Source: Asticcacaulis biprosthecium C19
Lineage (GTDB): Bacteria > Pseudomonadota > Alphaproteobacteria > Caulobacterales > Caulobacteraceae
Length of the DNA: 64,000 bases
Assembly: GCF_000204015.1 (NCBI RefSeq)
Contig: NZ_GL883080.1
Location: 303,774 to 367,773, forward strand
Direction of reading: 5' to 3'
Positions 32,326-41,311 of the stretch are shown one piece after another (positions within the stretch are counted from its first letter, which is position 1; each line of letters opens with the position of its first letter). The position numbers and the translations under genes were made by a program. The notes under the pieces are model-generated. The model was not told the DNA's origin. It was given only the letters and a program-made list of their open reading frames with translations, and did no database searches.

Positions 32326-33417
32326 GTGCTGCGGCCCAAGGGCAATTGGATCGTCACCCGCATCGAAGGCCTGAGCGAACGTTTGCGCCAGGCACTGAAG
32401 TCGTACCAGCAGATTACCGTTGATGGTAGCCAGATCGAGGCGCTCGACACAGCCGGCGCCTACCTGTTGCGCACCGCGGTCGGTGACCGGCTTCAGGGCG
32501 AGGTTTTTGCCGGCCAGGACAACTTTGCCCGCCTGTATGGCATCGTCGGCAATCACGCAGCGCCGATTTCCAACTATGCCCAGGAAAATCCCGAGCCACC
32601 CAAGATGTGGCTCCACCCGTTCTATTTCGGTCTGGTCAAGCTGGGCAAACTGGCCGAACGCTTCAAGACGGGATTTATCGCCCAGGCCGTCTTCATGGGG
32701 CATATCATTGCCCAATTGATGATATCGATCGCCAAGCCGGGCAGCATGCGATGGGCTGCGCTGGTCAATGTCATGCAGCGCGCCGGCATTGAAGCCATTC
32801 CCATCGTGCTGATGACCAGCTTCTTCATCGGCGCCGTCCTCGGCTTTATCGGGGTCCTGCAACTGAACCAGTTCGGCAGCGGCATCTTTGCCGTAGACAT
32901 GGTGGCGATGTTTGCCCTGCGCGAATTTGCCCCCCTGGTGACAGCGGTCCTGCTGGCTGGGCGCTCGGCCTCGGCGTTTGCTGCCGAAGTCGGAGCGATG
33001 AAGATGAACCAGGAAATCGATGCCATGCGCGTCATGGGGATCGATCCCTACGAAGCCCTGATCCTTCCGCGCCTGATCGGGCTGGTGCTCATGTCGACCT
33101 TTATCACCTTCCTGTCGACGCTGGGCATGATGTTTGGTGGCATGCTGGCCATCTGGAGCGCACTGGGGGCAGGGCCGTCGGTCTTCCTGCAACGCGTCCA
33201 GGATTACGTTCCCTTCTACAACTTCTTCGTCGGCATCGTTCGTCCGCCCTTCTTCGCCGCCACCATCGCCATTGTCGGCTGCTGGCAGGGGATGCAGGTC
33301 AAGGACGACGTCCTGTCACTTGGCCGTCAGGTGACGACCGCCGTGGTGCAGTCGATCTTCCTGGTCTTCATGCTGGACGCCCTGTTCGCCATTCTGTTCA
33401 ACGGGTTCACCTTCTGA
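32326..33417 (+). CDS. mlaE: Mla-type ABC transporter permease (MlaE) with STAS-like N-terminus; start region frameshifted
   Basis: A 363-residue inner-membrane permease for phospholipid transport between the membranes. N-terminal residues resemble a STAS domain (WIVTRIEGLSERLRQALKSYQQITVDGSQIEALDTAGAYLLR). The permease holds RAGIEAIPIVLMTSFFIGAVLGFIGVLQL and the MlaE loop LLAGRSASAFAAEVGAMKMNQEIDAMRVMGIDPYEALILPRLIG. The opening GTG 32326 follows GAGGGCGGA. Upstream, the same frame continues as a plausible STAS start (KADFAVDAGEGGTAVLRPKGNW) without a start codon. An ATG at 32256 (MPKAKTKI) would join it if one C of the C5 run at 32279-32283 were removed. First gene of mlaE-mlaF-mlaD-lipoprotein. 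Confidence 0.92.
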   Translation: MLRPKGNWIVTRIEGLSERLRQALKSYQQITVDGSQIEALDTAGAYLLRTAVGDRLQGEVFAGQDNFARLYGIVGNHAAPISNYAQENPEPPKMWLHPFYFGLVKLGKLAERFKTGFIAQAVFMGHIIAQLMISIAKPGSMRWAALVNVMQRAGIEAIPIVLMTSFFIGAVLGFIGVLQLNQFGSGIFAVDMVAMFALREFAPLVTAVLLAGRSASAFAAEVGAMKMNQEIDAMRVMGIDPYEALILPRLIGLVLMSTFITFLSTLGMMFGGMLAIWSALGAGPSVFLQRVQDYVPFYNFFVGIVRPPFFAATIAIVGCWQGMQVKDDVLSLGRQVTTAVVQSIFLVFMLDALFAILFNGFTF

Positions 33418-34271
33418 TGACCGAGGAGCCCGATATCAGCGCCGAGACCAGCGACGACAGCGGCAAAAAGCGCGAGAAGCTGAGCCTGAACCATGTCGCC
33501 AAGCCGAAGAACGGCCAGGGTGACGACCCTGTTGTGATCGAAAAGCTGAACAATCGCTTTGGCGATCACGTCATCCATGAAGATCTCGACCTGGTGGTCA
33601 AGCGTGGTGAGGTGCTGGGCGTGGTTGGTGGCTCGGGGTCGGGCAAGACGGTCCTGCTCAACTCGATCCTGGGGCTGCATCGTCCGCAAAGCGGCGACAT
33701 CCATCTGTTCGGCCAGAAACTGCTGGACGCCAAGCCCGAAGAAGGCAAGGCGTTGCGGGCCAAGACGGGGGTTCTGTTCCAGGGCGGCGCTCTGTTCTCG
33801 ACCCTCAGTGTCGCCGAAAACATCATGACGCCGATCCTGGAATTCACCCGGCTGAGCCCGCGCGAAGCCCGCCAGATCGCGCTGCTGAAAATGTCCATGG
33901 TCGGCCTGCCGTTGCGCGCCGCCGACCTGACGCCGTCAGAACTGTCGGGTGGGATGATCAAGCGTACCGCCCTGGCCCGCGCCTTGGCGGTCGATGCCGA
34001 ACTGATCTTTCTGGACGAGCCGACGGCGGGTCTTGACCCCATAGGGGCGGCCGCTTTCGACGACCTGATCCGCGGCCTGGCCGACAGCCTGGGTCTGACG
34101 GTCTTTATGATTACGCATGACCTTGATAGTCTCTATGCCATCTGTGACGAGATCGCCGTTCTGGCGGACCGTCACGTCGTGCTGAAGGACCGCATCGAGG
34201 TATTGGAAAAATCCGATCACCCCTGGATTCATGAATATTTTCATGGTCCGCGGGGGCGGGCGAAAGGGTAG
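33417..34271 (+). CDS. mlaF: Mla-type ABC transporter ATP-binding protein
   Basis: A 284-residue ATPase. After a charged N-terminal extension of about 40 residues come Walker A GGSGSGKTVLLN, Q-loop GVLFQGGALFSTLSVAEN, signature LSGGMIKRTALARAL, Walker B ELIFLDEPTAGLDP and the switch His in MITHDLDS. The MlaF-specific FQGGALF is typical of lipid importers. The start codon overlaps the mlaE stop (TGATG). It powers lipid movement with MlaE and MlaD. Confidence 0.95.
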   Translation: MTEEPDISAETSDDSGKKREKLSLNHVAKPKNGQGDDPVVIEKLNNRFGDHVIHEDLDLVVKRGEVLGVVGGSGSGKTVLLNSILGLHRPQSGDIHLFGQKLLDAKPEEGKALRAKTGVLFQGGALFSTLSVAENIMTPILEFTRLSPREARQIALLKMSMVGLPLRAADLTPSELSGGMIKRTALARALAVDAELIFLDEPTAGLDPIGAAAFDDLIRGLADSLGLTVFMITHDLDSLYAICDEIAVLADRHVVLKDRIEVLEKSDHPWIHEYFHGPRGRAKG

Positions 34272-34283
34272 GGAGACACGCCC

Positions 34284-35219
34284 ATGGAACGTCAGGCGCA
34301 TTATGCCTTTGTCGGTCTCGTCACCTTTGTGATGGCGCTGATTCTGCTCGCCTTTACCTTTTGGTTCATCAAGTTCGACTTCAACCAGGAATTCGGCGTC
34401 TACGATGTCGAGTTCAACCAACCGGTCGATTTCCTGAACAAGGGAGCGGAGGTCCATTTTAATGGTATAAAGGTGGGTGAGGTGACCTCATTGCGTCTCG
34501 GTAAGGCCAATACCGCGCAGGTTTTCGCCCGCATCAAGCTGGACAGCGAAACGCCCATCCGCGTCGATTCCGTCGCCACCTTGCAGCCTCAGGGGATCAC
34601 CGGACTGCTGTACATGCAGATATCGCCGGGCTCGGCCAGTTCCCCCTTGCTGAAACGCAAGCCTGGCGGGCCGCCGCCTGTGATCCGCTCGGAGGAAAGC
34701 GCGCTTGCCAAGCTGTTGCAAGGGTCGGGCTCGGTGGTTGAAAAGACCTATGAGAGCCTCGATCGGGTCAACCGATTGCTGTCGGACCGCAATATTAAGA
34801 CCTTCTCGGACACCCTCGACAACCTGCAGAGCATCACGGCGGACATTGAAAACCGCCAGCAGATGCTGGACGACGCGCACGAAGCCGTCATCAGCGCTGG
34901 CCAGGCCGCAGATGCGATTACCAAGCTCGCCAATTCCACGGACGGCGTGATGGCTCAGCAATTGCCGGAGACGCTGGAAAAAATCAACGCAGCCACCGAC
35001 AAGCTGGCCACGGCAGCCGAGCGCGTGTCGGTCGTGGCCGATTCGGTCAAGGGGCCGGCTGATCAGATCAACACCCAGACCCTGCCCCAGATGCAGGAAA
35101 GTCTGGAGAACCTGAACGAGGCTTCGGAGTCGCTGAAGGATCTGGTCGAACAGGTTCAGCAAAATCCGCAGGGTCTGGTCACAAAGCCTGTCGCCAAGCA
35201 AAGAAAGGTCAGCGAATGA
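34284..35219 (+). CDS. mlaD: MCE-domain lipid transport protein (MlaD)
   Basis: A 311-residue protein anchored by an N-terminal helix (ALVGLVTFVMALILLAFTFWFI). The MCE domain follows (VEFNQPVDFLNKGAEVHFNGIKVGEVTSLRLG... then DSVATLQPQGITGLLYMQISPGS), then a long helical or coiled-coil tail with DNLQSITADIENRQQMLDD and a Gln-rich end. MCE proteins form hexameric rings in the periplasm that carry lipids. 12 bp after mlaF, overlapping the next gene by 4 bp. Confidence 0.94.
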   Translation: MERQAHYAFVGLVTFVMALILLAFTFWFIKFDFNQEFGVYDVEFNQPVDFLNKGAEVHFNGIKVGEVTSLRLGKANTAQVFARIKLDSETPIRVDSVATLQPQGITGLLYMQISPGSASSPLLKRKPGGPPPVIRSEESALAKLLQGSGSVVEKTYESLDRVNRLLSDRNIKTFSDTLDNLQSITADIENRQQMLDDAHEAVISAGQAADAITKLANSTDGVMAQQLPETLEKINAATDKLATAAERVSVVADSVKGPADQINTQTLPQMQESLENLNEASESLKDLVEQVQQNPQGLVTKPVAKQRKVSE

Positions 35220-35893
35220 AGCGCTTCCTCCTCCCCGTTCTGGCGGTTACGGCTTTCGGGCTGACCAGCTGTATCAGTTTGCTGCCCAAGACTGATCCGG
35301 TTCAGATGTACCGCTTCGGCTTTGACGCTGGCTTGGTGGAAAGCGCCCTGGCGCAACAGCAGGGCGTTCCGGTCTCTCTGTCGCTCGGGCCGGTGGTTTT
35401 CCCGCCGGGCAGCGCCGGTGACGGCATCATGACGGTCGAAAACAATGAAGTCGCCTATGTTGAAAAGGCGCGCTGGGCCGCCGGTGCCCGCGAGTTGTTC
35501 ACCGAAGCGGTCCAGGCGGGGTACGCCCGCAGCGGCGGCAATGTCCGTCTCGACCCACGCGGCCGTTCGGCGGCGGCCTATCGCCTGGATATTGCCGTAC
35601 GCGGTTTTGAGACCCGTTATGTCCGGGGCAAGCCCGTGGTGTCAGTAGCGCTGGACGCGCGCATCACGCGACAGTCCGACCGCACGGTGGTGGCTTCGAA
35701 ATACATTACCCGTGAGGCACCGGTCCGCCGCAACGACATGTCGCTGACTGTGGAAAGTTATAACCAGGCGGTGACGGAAGCTGTGGGAGATCTGATTGGT
35801 TTCAGCCAGGCGACCCTGTCGCCGATGGCGCCCCCGCCAACGCCCCTGACCGAGATGCCCAAGGACGGCAAGCAAAAGGTCGAGGGCCTCTGA
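35216..35893 (+). CDS. ABC-type transport auxiliary lipoprotein (PqiC/LinM-like)
   Basis: A 225-residue lipoprotein: signal and lipobox FLLPVLAVTAFGLTSC (about residues 4-19). The ABC_trans_aux fold is suggested by VSLSLGPVVFPPGSAGDGIMTVENNEVAYVEKARWAAGARELFTEAVQ and the later VVSVALDARITRQSDRTVVASK. It starts in a 4-bp overlap with mlaD (ATGA). Such lipoproteins likely dock the MCE tunnel to the outer membrane. A Pro-rich tail (PPPTPLTEMP) closes the protein. Confidence 0.88.
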   Translation: MKRFLLPVLAVTAFGLTSCISLLPKTDPVQMYRFGFDAGLVESALAQQQGVPVSLSLGPVVFPPGSAGDGIMTVENNEVAYVEKARWAAGARELFTEAVQAGYARSGGNVRLDPRGRSAAAYRLDIAVRGFETRYVRGKPVVSVALDARITRQSDRTVVASKYITREAPVRRNDMSLTVESYNQAVTEAVGDLIGFSQATLSPMAPPPTPLTEMPKDGKQKVEGL

Positions 35894-36361
35894 TCACGGG
35901 CGCACCGGAAATCCTGACGTCTGCCGCAGGGCTTCGCCCAGGCCCATGGCGGCTGCGGTAATGACGTTGATGGATCGCGCCTGCGCCGAAATTGGGATGA
36001 ACAGCCGGTGATCGGCAGCATCGTGGACATCGTCCGGCACGCCGGCACTTTCGCGGCCCATCAGCAGCACGTCGTCCGGACGGAAGGTAAAATCGCCGTA
36101 GGGCGACGCCGATTTCGTCGTGAACAGGATCAGCCTTGCCGCCGGATTGGCCCGGGTCGAGGCCAGGAAAACCGCCCATCCGGTGTGGTGCGACACTATG
36201 GCGCAGCCGCCGTAATCCATCGCCGCGCGCCGGATTGCCTTGTCATTCAAGGGAAATCCGCACGGCTCGATGATGTCCAGTGCCACCTCCAGCGCCCCCG
36301 TCAACCGGATGGCAGCGCCGAGATTCTGAGGGATATCCGGCTGATACAGGGCCAGGCGCAT
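35894..36361 (-). CDS. trmL: tRNA (cytidine(34)-2'-O)-methyltransferase
   Basis: A 155-residue SPOUT methyltransferase. The start MRLALYQPDIPQNLGAAIRLTGALEVALDIIEPCGF is diagnostic, the trefoil knot follows with LLMGRESAGVPDDVHDAADHRLFIPI and SINVITAAAMGLGEALRQ. It methylates the 2'-OH at position 34 of certain leucine tRNAs. Internal ATG 36361 is chosen; the opening extends 37 codons upstream without family features. Divergent to petABC, a conserved order in alphaproteobacteria. Confidence 0.95.
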   Translation of the reverse strand: MRLALYQPDIPQNLGAAIRLTGALEVALDIIEPCGFPLNDKAIRRAAMDYGGCAIVSHHTGWAVFLASTRANPAARLILFTTKSASPYGDFTFRPDDVLLMGRESAGVPDDVHDAADHRLFIPISAQARSINVITAAAMGLGEALRQTSGFPVRP

Positions 36362-36551
36362 GCGGGGAGACTCGACGGGGGGACTTAAGACCGTGTCGAC
36401 ATCGGGCACGGCGGCATTATTGTCAAGAAAATGGCCCCCAAAGCGTTTTGGTGGTTTGAATCCGCAGCGCAATTGTGGTTATAGACGCAATCGGCGTTCA
36501 CGGGCGGTCTTACGGGACCTGAGTCTGGTTACTTTGTTAAGGGAATCAGTC

Positions 36552-36611
36552 ATGAGTGCCGTTAAGTTTTGCGCGGGCGGGGCGGTCGCTGCCAGTCCGT
36601 TGCGGTATTGA
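36552..36611 (+). CDS. Possible 19-residue leader peptide upstream of petA
   Basis: ATG 36552, behind AAGGGA, encodes MSAVKFCAGGAVAASPLRY and stops 12 bp before the petA GTG. The short distance and its own ribosome site would allow translational coupling to petA. It has one Cys and no family features. It could equally be chance, since the opening is only 20 codons. Confidence 0.3.
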   Translation: MSAVKFCAGGAVAASPLRY

Positions 36612-36623
36612 AGAGGTGGCAAG

Positions 36624-37166
36624 GTGAGCGAACCTGTAAACGGGACGGTTGAGGGTCATGACGACCCGTCACGCCGTGACTTTATCTATATAGCGGCCGG
36701 GGCCGCTGCGGTCGGCGCGGTGGCGGCGGTTGCCGTGCCGTTGATCGGTCAGATGAACCCGGCGGCCGATACGCTCGCCCTGGCCTCGATCGAGTACGAT
36801 GTCGGCAAGGTGGCCGAAGGTCAGCAGGTCGTGGTCAAGTGGCGTGGCAAGCCTCTGTTCGTGCGTCACCGCACGGCAGCGGAAATCCAGGAAGCCCAGG
36901 GCGCTGATCTGGGGGGCATGAAGGATCCGCAACCCGACTCTGACCGCGTCAAGGCCGGCAAGGAGCAGTATCTGGTTCTGGTGGGTGTCTGTACCCACCT
37001 GGGCTGCGTCCCGAACATGGGCGGCAGCGAGTTCGGTGGCTGGTTCTGTCCGTGCCACGGCTCGGACTACGATACCTCGGGCCGCATCCGTAAGGGACCT
37101 GCGCCTAAGAACCTCGAGGTTCCGGAATACGCGTTCCTGTCCGACACCAAAATTAAGGTGGGCTAA
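36624..37166 (+). CDS. petA: Ubiquinol-cytochrome c reductase iron-sulfur (Rieske) subunit
   Basis: A 180-residue subunit of the bc1 complex. A Tat-type N-terminus ([25 protein letters not shown]) anchors it. The 2Fe-2S ligands are in CTHLGC and CPCHGS, with a final disulfide-loop region GAVPK-like ([13 protein letters not shown]). It starts with GTG after GAGGTGG. First of petA-petB-petC. It moves electrons from ubiquinol to cytochrome c1. Confidence 0.97.
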   Translation: MSEPVNGTVEGHDDPSRRDFIYIAAGAAAVGAVAAVAVPLIGQMNPAADTLALASIEYDVGKVAEGQQVVVKWRGKPLFVRHRTAAEIQEAQGADLGGMKDPQPDSDRVKAGKEQYLVLVGVCTHLGCVPNMGGSEFGGWFCPCHGSDYDTSGRIRKGPAPKNLEVPEYAFLSDTKIKVG

Positions 37167-37168
37167 TC

Positions 37169-38452
37169 ATGAGCGATCATCCCTCGACCTACACGCCGAA
37201 ATCCGGGATCGAAAAGTGGCTCGACGCCCGTCTGCCGATCCTGCGCCTGGCCTATGACAGCTTCGTCGACTATCCGACCCCGAAGAACCTGAACTACTGG
37301 TGGACCTTCGGCGGTATCCTGTCGCTTTGCCTCGGTATCCAGATCATCAGCGGCATTGTCCTGGCGATGCACTATGTGCCGCACATTGACCACGCATTCG
37401 ACAGCCTCGAGCGTATTCGTCGCGACGTCAATGGCGGCTGGCTGATCCAGTTCGTCCACTCCAATGGCGCGTCGATGTTCTTCTTCGCCGTCTATATCCA
37501 TATGTTCCGCGGTCTCTATTACGGCTCCTACAAGGCGCCGCGCGAAGTCCTGTGGCTGCTGGGCTGCGTTATCTACTTCCTGATGATCGCCACCGCCTTC
37601 ATGGGTTACGTCCTGCCGTGGGGCCAGATGTCCTACTACGGCGCGGTCGTCATCACCAACCTGATCGGCGCCATCCCCCTCGTCGGGCCGTCTATCCTGA
37701 CCTGGCTGCAGGGCGGGTTCTCTGTCGACCAGGCCACGTTGAATCGCTTCTTCTCGCTGCACTATCTGCTGCCGTTTGTGATTGCCGGCGTCGTCGTCTT
37801 GCACGTCTGGGCGCTGCACGTGGTCGGTCAGAACAATCCGACAGGCGTCGAAATCAAGTCGAAGGAAGACACAGTTCCGTTCACGCCTTACGCGACCGTC
37901 AAGGACGCGGCCGCTATGATCCTGTTCCTGATGCTGTTCTCGGTCTTCGTCTTCTTCATGCCGGACGCCCTGGGCCATGCCGACAACTATGTGAAGGCCA
38001 ACCCGCTGCAAACCCCCGCGCACATCGTGCCCGAATGGTACATGCTGCCCTTCTACGCCATCCTGCGTGCCATCCCGGACAAGCTGATCGGCGTCATCGC
38101 AATGTTCGCCGCCATCGCCGTCATCTTTGCCCTGCCGTGGCTGGATACGTCGAAGGTCAAGTCGATGCGCTACCGTCCGGTCATGCGCTGGTTCTTCGTC
38201 CTGTTCGTCATCACCTGCTGCCTTCTGGGCTGGTGCGGCGGGCAACTGCCGGAAGACCTGGTCTTCTCGTTGGGCACGGACGACCACGGCAATGCCATCG
38301 GTCTGAAGGTTGTTCTGCTGTCGCAGATCCTGACCGCCTACTACTTCGCCTTCTTCCTGATCATCATGCCTTGGATCGGACTGAAGGAAGAACCCCTGCC
38401 GGTGCCGGCTTCGATTTCCGAAGCCGTGCTTGCCAACCACGCCAAGCATTAA
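37169..38452 (+). CDS. petB: Cytochrome b of the bc1 complex
   Basis: A 427-residue integral membrane protein with about eight helices, two bases after petA. The four heme-ligating His lie in [26 protein letters not shown] and the matching pair in [24 protein letters not shown]. The Qo-site PEWY is in [14 protein letters not shown]. The N-terminal half contains [26 protein letters not shown]. Fits the length of alphaproteobacterial cytochrome b. Confidence 0.98.
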   Translation: MSDHPSTYTPKSGIEKWLDARLPILRLAYDSFVDYPTPKNLNYWWTFGGILSLCLGIQIISGIVLAMHYVPHIDHAFDSLERIRRDVNGGWLIQFVHSNGASMFFFAVYIHMFRGLYYGSYKAPREVLWLLGCVIYFLMIATAFMGYVLPWGQMSYYGAVVITNLIGAIPLVGPSILTWLQGGFSVDQATLNRFFSLHYLLPFVIAGVVVLHVWALHVVGQNNPTGVEIKSKEDTVPFTPYATVKDAAAMILFLMLFSVFVFFMPDALGHADNYVKANPLQTPAHIVPEWYMLPFYAILRAIPDKLIGVIAMFAAIAVIFALPWLDTSKVKSMRYRPVMRWFFVLFVITCCLLGWCGGQLPEDLVFSLGTDDHGNAIGLKVVLLSQILTAYYFAFFLIIMPWIGLKEEPLPVPASISEAVLANHAKH

Positions 38453-38469
38453 GTGAGGGCTTTGGTCAC

Positions 38470-39336
38470 ATGTCTTCCATTATGACGAAATCCCTCAAGG
38501 TCCTGGCCGGTTTGGCGGTCGTCGCCGGTCTCGTGGCGGGGGCGCCTGCCCTGGCTGCGGGCGGCCATGCCAAGCCACTGCAAAAGGGCAATTTCAGCTT
38601 CGAAGGTCCGTTTGGCACCTTCGATCAGGCGGAACTGCAACGCGGCTACAAGGTCTATCGCGAAGTCTGCTCCAGCTGCCACAGCATGAAGCTGATCTCG
38701 TTCCGCAATCTCGGCCAGAAGGGCGGACCCTTCTACGACGAGGAATACAAGAACCCGAACGATAACCCGGTCGTGAAACAGATCGCTTCCGAGTTCGAAG
38801 TTCCGGAAATCGATCCGGAAACGGGCGATGAGGTTACGCGCAAGGCGACGACGTCCGATCGTTTCCCCAGCCCCTTCAGGAACGACGACGCGGCCAAGGC
38901 CAGCAATGGTGGCGCCCTGCCGCCCGACCTGTCGGTCATGGCCAAGGCACGCAAACACGGTCCGGACTACATCTATTCGCTGCTTCAGGGCTATGATCCC
39001 GAGCCTGTCGGTCTGACAGTCGCCCCGGGTCAGCATTACAACGTCTACTTCCCCGGCGACCTGAGCGCGTCGTGGAAAGGTGATCACCATAAGGTGCCCC
39101 CTGGCGGTGTCCTGGCCATGGCTGCCCCGTTGACGGAAGGCCGTGTCACCTTCGACGACGGCACGCCGTCGACCCTGAAGAATCAGGCCAAGGCTGTGGC
39201 GGCGTTCATCACCTGGACCTCCGAGCCGCATGCCATCGAGCGCAAGCAAACTGGCATTGCCGTGATGCTGTACCTCCTGATTTTCTTCGGCATTACCTAC
39301 ATGGCTTACCGCCAGGTCTGGAAAGGCAAGCACTAA
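38470..39336 (+). CDS. petC: Cytochrome c1 of the bc1 complex
   Basis: A 288-residue subunit. Start ATG 38470 gives signal MSSIMTKSLKVLAGLAVVAGLVAGAPALAAG; the open frame extends upstream through petB but only by chance. The heme c site is CSSCHSMKLISFRNLG, the methionine ligand is likely in GGVLAMAAPL, and a C-terminal anchor follows (TGIAVMLYLLIFFGITYMAYRQVW). It passes electrons to a soluble or membrane cytochrome c. The three subunits form the whole bc1 core. Confidence 0.97.
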   Translation: MSSIMTKSLKVLAGLAVVAGLVAGAPALAAGGHAKPLQKGNFSFEGPFGTFDQAELQRGYKVYREVCSSCHSMKLISFRNLGQKGGPFYDEEYKNPNDNPVVKQIASEFEVPEIDPETGDEVTRKATTSDRFPSPFRNDDAAKASNGGALPPDLSVMAKARKHGPDYIYSLLQGYDPEPVGLTVAPGQHYNVYFPGDLSASWKGDHHKVPPGGVLAMAAPLTEGRVTFDDGTPSTLKNQAKAVAAFITWTSEPHAIERKQTGIAVMLYLLIFFGITYMAYRQVWKGKH

Positions 39337-39360
39337 GGGGCGGGAACGCCCTGACGGGCT

Positions 39361-39440
39361 GCAAATGCCAGTCTTGCTGCGATACGATGCTCACGTACTG
39401 AAGTACGCTCCGCTTCGTTTCTCGCAAGCCAGACATTTTC
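39361..39440. repeat. Imperfect palindromic intergenic repeat
   Basis: An about 80-bp imperfect palindrome centred on CGTACTGAAGTACG (39394-39407). Its outer arms AATGCCAGTCTTGC and the complement of GCAAGCCAGACATTT match with a few differences. No gene is inside. It lies just after petC and before the terminator at 39478. It looks like a dispersed REP-type element. Confidence 0.55.
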
Positions 39441-39477
39441 GCCACATCATGCCGCTCCCGCGAGCGGCGGAAGCAAG

Positions 39478-39508
39478 AAAAGCCCGCCGGTTACTCCGGC
39501 GGGCTTTT
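39478..39508. terminator. petC: Bidirectional-type terminator after petC
   Basis: AAAAGCCCGCCGG... pairs with CCGGCGGGCTTTT (39478-39490 and 39496-39508) with a 5-nt loop and T-tract on the plus strand; it ends the petABC transcript. Confidence 0.92.
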
Positions 39509-39622
39509 CTGTGCATGGAAGCGGCGGATTACAAATGCTGACAGAATCGGCAGGGCGCTTTGCGGAAAACGGATAGTTTGGCAAAGTCTTGTGAAAGTCG
39601 TCCGCTTCCCGGAGCCCAAACC

Positions 39623-40123
39623 ATGCGCATTTTTGGCGTCACCCTGACAATGCTACCCTTGATCCTCTTCGCTGCCGGCGCTCACGCTCAAACCGTCGAT
39701 GACCTGCTTGCCTATGTTTCCGGCAAGAAATGGCAATGCGAGGCTGATGTCGCGAACGACCTTTTCGATAGTGGCTATGTTCATATACGCGGTATGATTA
39801 TGGTCAATGCCGCCCAAGGCCAACCCGTCACAGGGATGGCTGGCTCTGGCTTCACGGCCGATGGCACGACCTACAGCCGCGTCTTTGAAGTCTCTGGCTA
39901 TGTGTTCGTCAACGACAGCGAGGGTGTGGGATTCGTCATCGATAACTACAAGGTCGAACGTGAAAGCGCCTTACCCCATGGCCTGACCTGGGAGACGCCA
40001 AAATTCGAAGTCTACGCAATCCGCGCGACCGGCTGGTCGACGGAGCCTTACGAACTCCACCTCAAATCGGTCAGCGCGAACTCAAAGGTCGAGACCACGG
40101 TCTGCCACCTTTTCAAAGGGTGA
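39623..40123 (+). CDS. Hypothetical periplasmic protein
   Basis: A 166-residue exported protein starting at ATG 39623 behind GGAG. The signal peptide is MRIFGVTLTMLPLILFAAGAHAQ. The mature part begins TVDDLLAYVSGKKWQCEADVANDLFDSGYVHIRGMIMV, is beta-rich and has a Cys near the start and another near the end (TTVCHLFKG), a likely disulfide. No family recognised. Convergent with ychF, which ends 7 bp away. Confidence 0.7.
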   Translation: MRIFGVTLTMLPLILFAAGAHAQTVDDLLAYVSGKKWQCEADVANDLFDSGYVHIRGMIMVNAAQGQPVTGMAGSGFTADGTTYSRVFEVSGYVFVNDSEGVGFVIDNYKVERESALPHGLTWETPKFEVYAIRATGWSTEPYELHLKSVSANSKVETTVCHLFKG

Positions 40124-40129
40124 ACCCGA

Positions 40130-41242
40130 TTAAACGTTGAACCGGAAGTTCAGTATATCGCCGTCCTTTACGATATACTCCTTGCCTTCCTGGCGGAACT
40201 TGCCATGTTCGCGGGCGCCGGCTTCACCGTTGAACTTGACATAGTCGTCATAGGCCATGGTTTCGGCGCGGATGAAGCCCTTCTCGAAGTCGGTATGGAT
40301 CACCCCGGCGGCCTGGGGCGCCGTGCAGCCGACGGGAATCGTCCAGGCGTGGGCTTCCTTCGGTCCGACCGTGAAGTAGGATTGCAGGCCCAGCAGCTTG
40401 TAGGCCTCGCGGATCAGGCGGTTAAGCCCCGGCTCTTCCAGGCCCAGCGTCTCGAGGAACTCCTTGCGCTCTTCCGACGCCAGCATGGCGATTTCCGACT
40501 CGATCTGGGCCGAGATAACGACGCTGTTGGCGTGATCGGCCTTGGCGCGGGTGGCAACGGCGTTGGACAGGTCATTGCCCTCGGCGGCGGAACCTTCTTC
40601 GACATTGCAGACATAAAGGGCCGGCTTGCTGGTCAGCAATTGCAGCATGCTCCACGCCTTGCTGTCTTCCTTGCTGACCTTGCCCTTTTCATAGGCGATG
40701 CGGGCCGGCCGGCCGGCCCGCAGCTCGTCCAGGGCGGCGTTGATCAGCGACACGGTAGTGCCGGCGTCCTTGTCACCGCCGGACTTAGCGCGCTTCTCCA
40801 GCGCCGGCAGGCGCTTTTCCAGAGATTCGAGGTCCGCCAGCATCAGTTCGGTTTCGATGATCTCCAGGTCGGAGATCGGATCGATGCGGCCTTCGACGTG
40901 GGTGATGTCGGTGTCGACGAAGCAGCGCGACACGAAGGCGATGGCGTCGCAGTCGCGGATATTGGCCAGGAACTGGTTGCCCAGGCCTTCGCCCTTGGAA
41001 GCGCCGCGGACCAGGCCGGCGACATCGACGAAATTGATGCGGGCGGGGATGATTTCCTTGGATCCGGCGATCTTGGCGAGGACCTCCAGACGCGGCTCCG
41101 GCACGGCCACGTCGCCGACATTGGGCTCGATGGTGCAGAACGGGTAGTTGGCGGCCTGGGCGGCAGCGGTCTGCGTCAAGGCGTTGAACAGGGTGGACTT
41201 GCCGACATTGGGCAGGCCAACGATAGCGACTTTCAGGGCCAT
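40130..41242 (-). CDS. ychF: Redox-regulated ribosome-associated ATPase YchF (OLA1 family)
   Basis: A 370-residue Obg-family P-loop ATPase. Walker A is [16 protein letters not shown]3 is [20 protein letters not shown], the coiled-coil insert holds [17 protein letters not shown], and the C-terminal TGS domain covers [47 protein letters not shown]. It follows pth by 70 bp on the same strand, a common arrangement. It binds ribosomes and is involved in stress responses. Confidence 0.97.
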   Translation of the reverse strand: MALKVAIVGLPNVGKSTLFNALTQTAAAQAANYPFCTIEPNVGDVAVPEPRLEVLAKIAGSKEIIPARINFVDVAGLVRGASKGEGLGNQFLANIRDCDAIAFVSRCFVDTDITHVEGRIDPISDLEIIETELMLADLESLEKRLPALEKRAKSGGDKDAGTTVSLINAALDELRAGRPARIAYEKGKVSKEDSKAWSMLQLLTSKPALYVCNVEEGSAAEGNDLSNAVATRAKADHANSVVISAQIESEIAMLASEERKEFLETLGLEEPGLNRLIREAYKLLGLQSYFTVGPKEAHAWTIPVGCTAPQAAGVIHTDFEKGFIRAETMAYDDYVKFNGEAGAREHGKFRQEGKEYIVKDGDILNFRFNV

Positions 41243-41311
41243 GGAAGGTCTCGATAAAAAAGGTGCGCTTCCCTAACACCGCAAGGGGCGGGAGGAAACC
41301 TTTTTATCGGT

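Noticed and set aside
37163..38449. 428-codon minus-strand opening opposite petB
   Set aside because: Mirror of the cytochrome b helices; no independent signals.
37552..38469. Upstream extension of the cytochrome c1 frame
   Set aside because: It runs through petB in another frame; the real start at 38470 gives a normal signal peptide.
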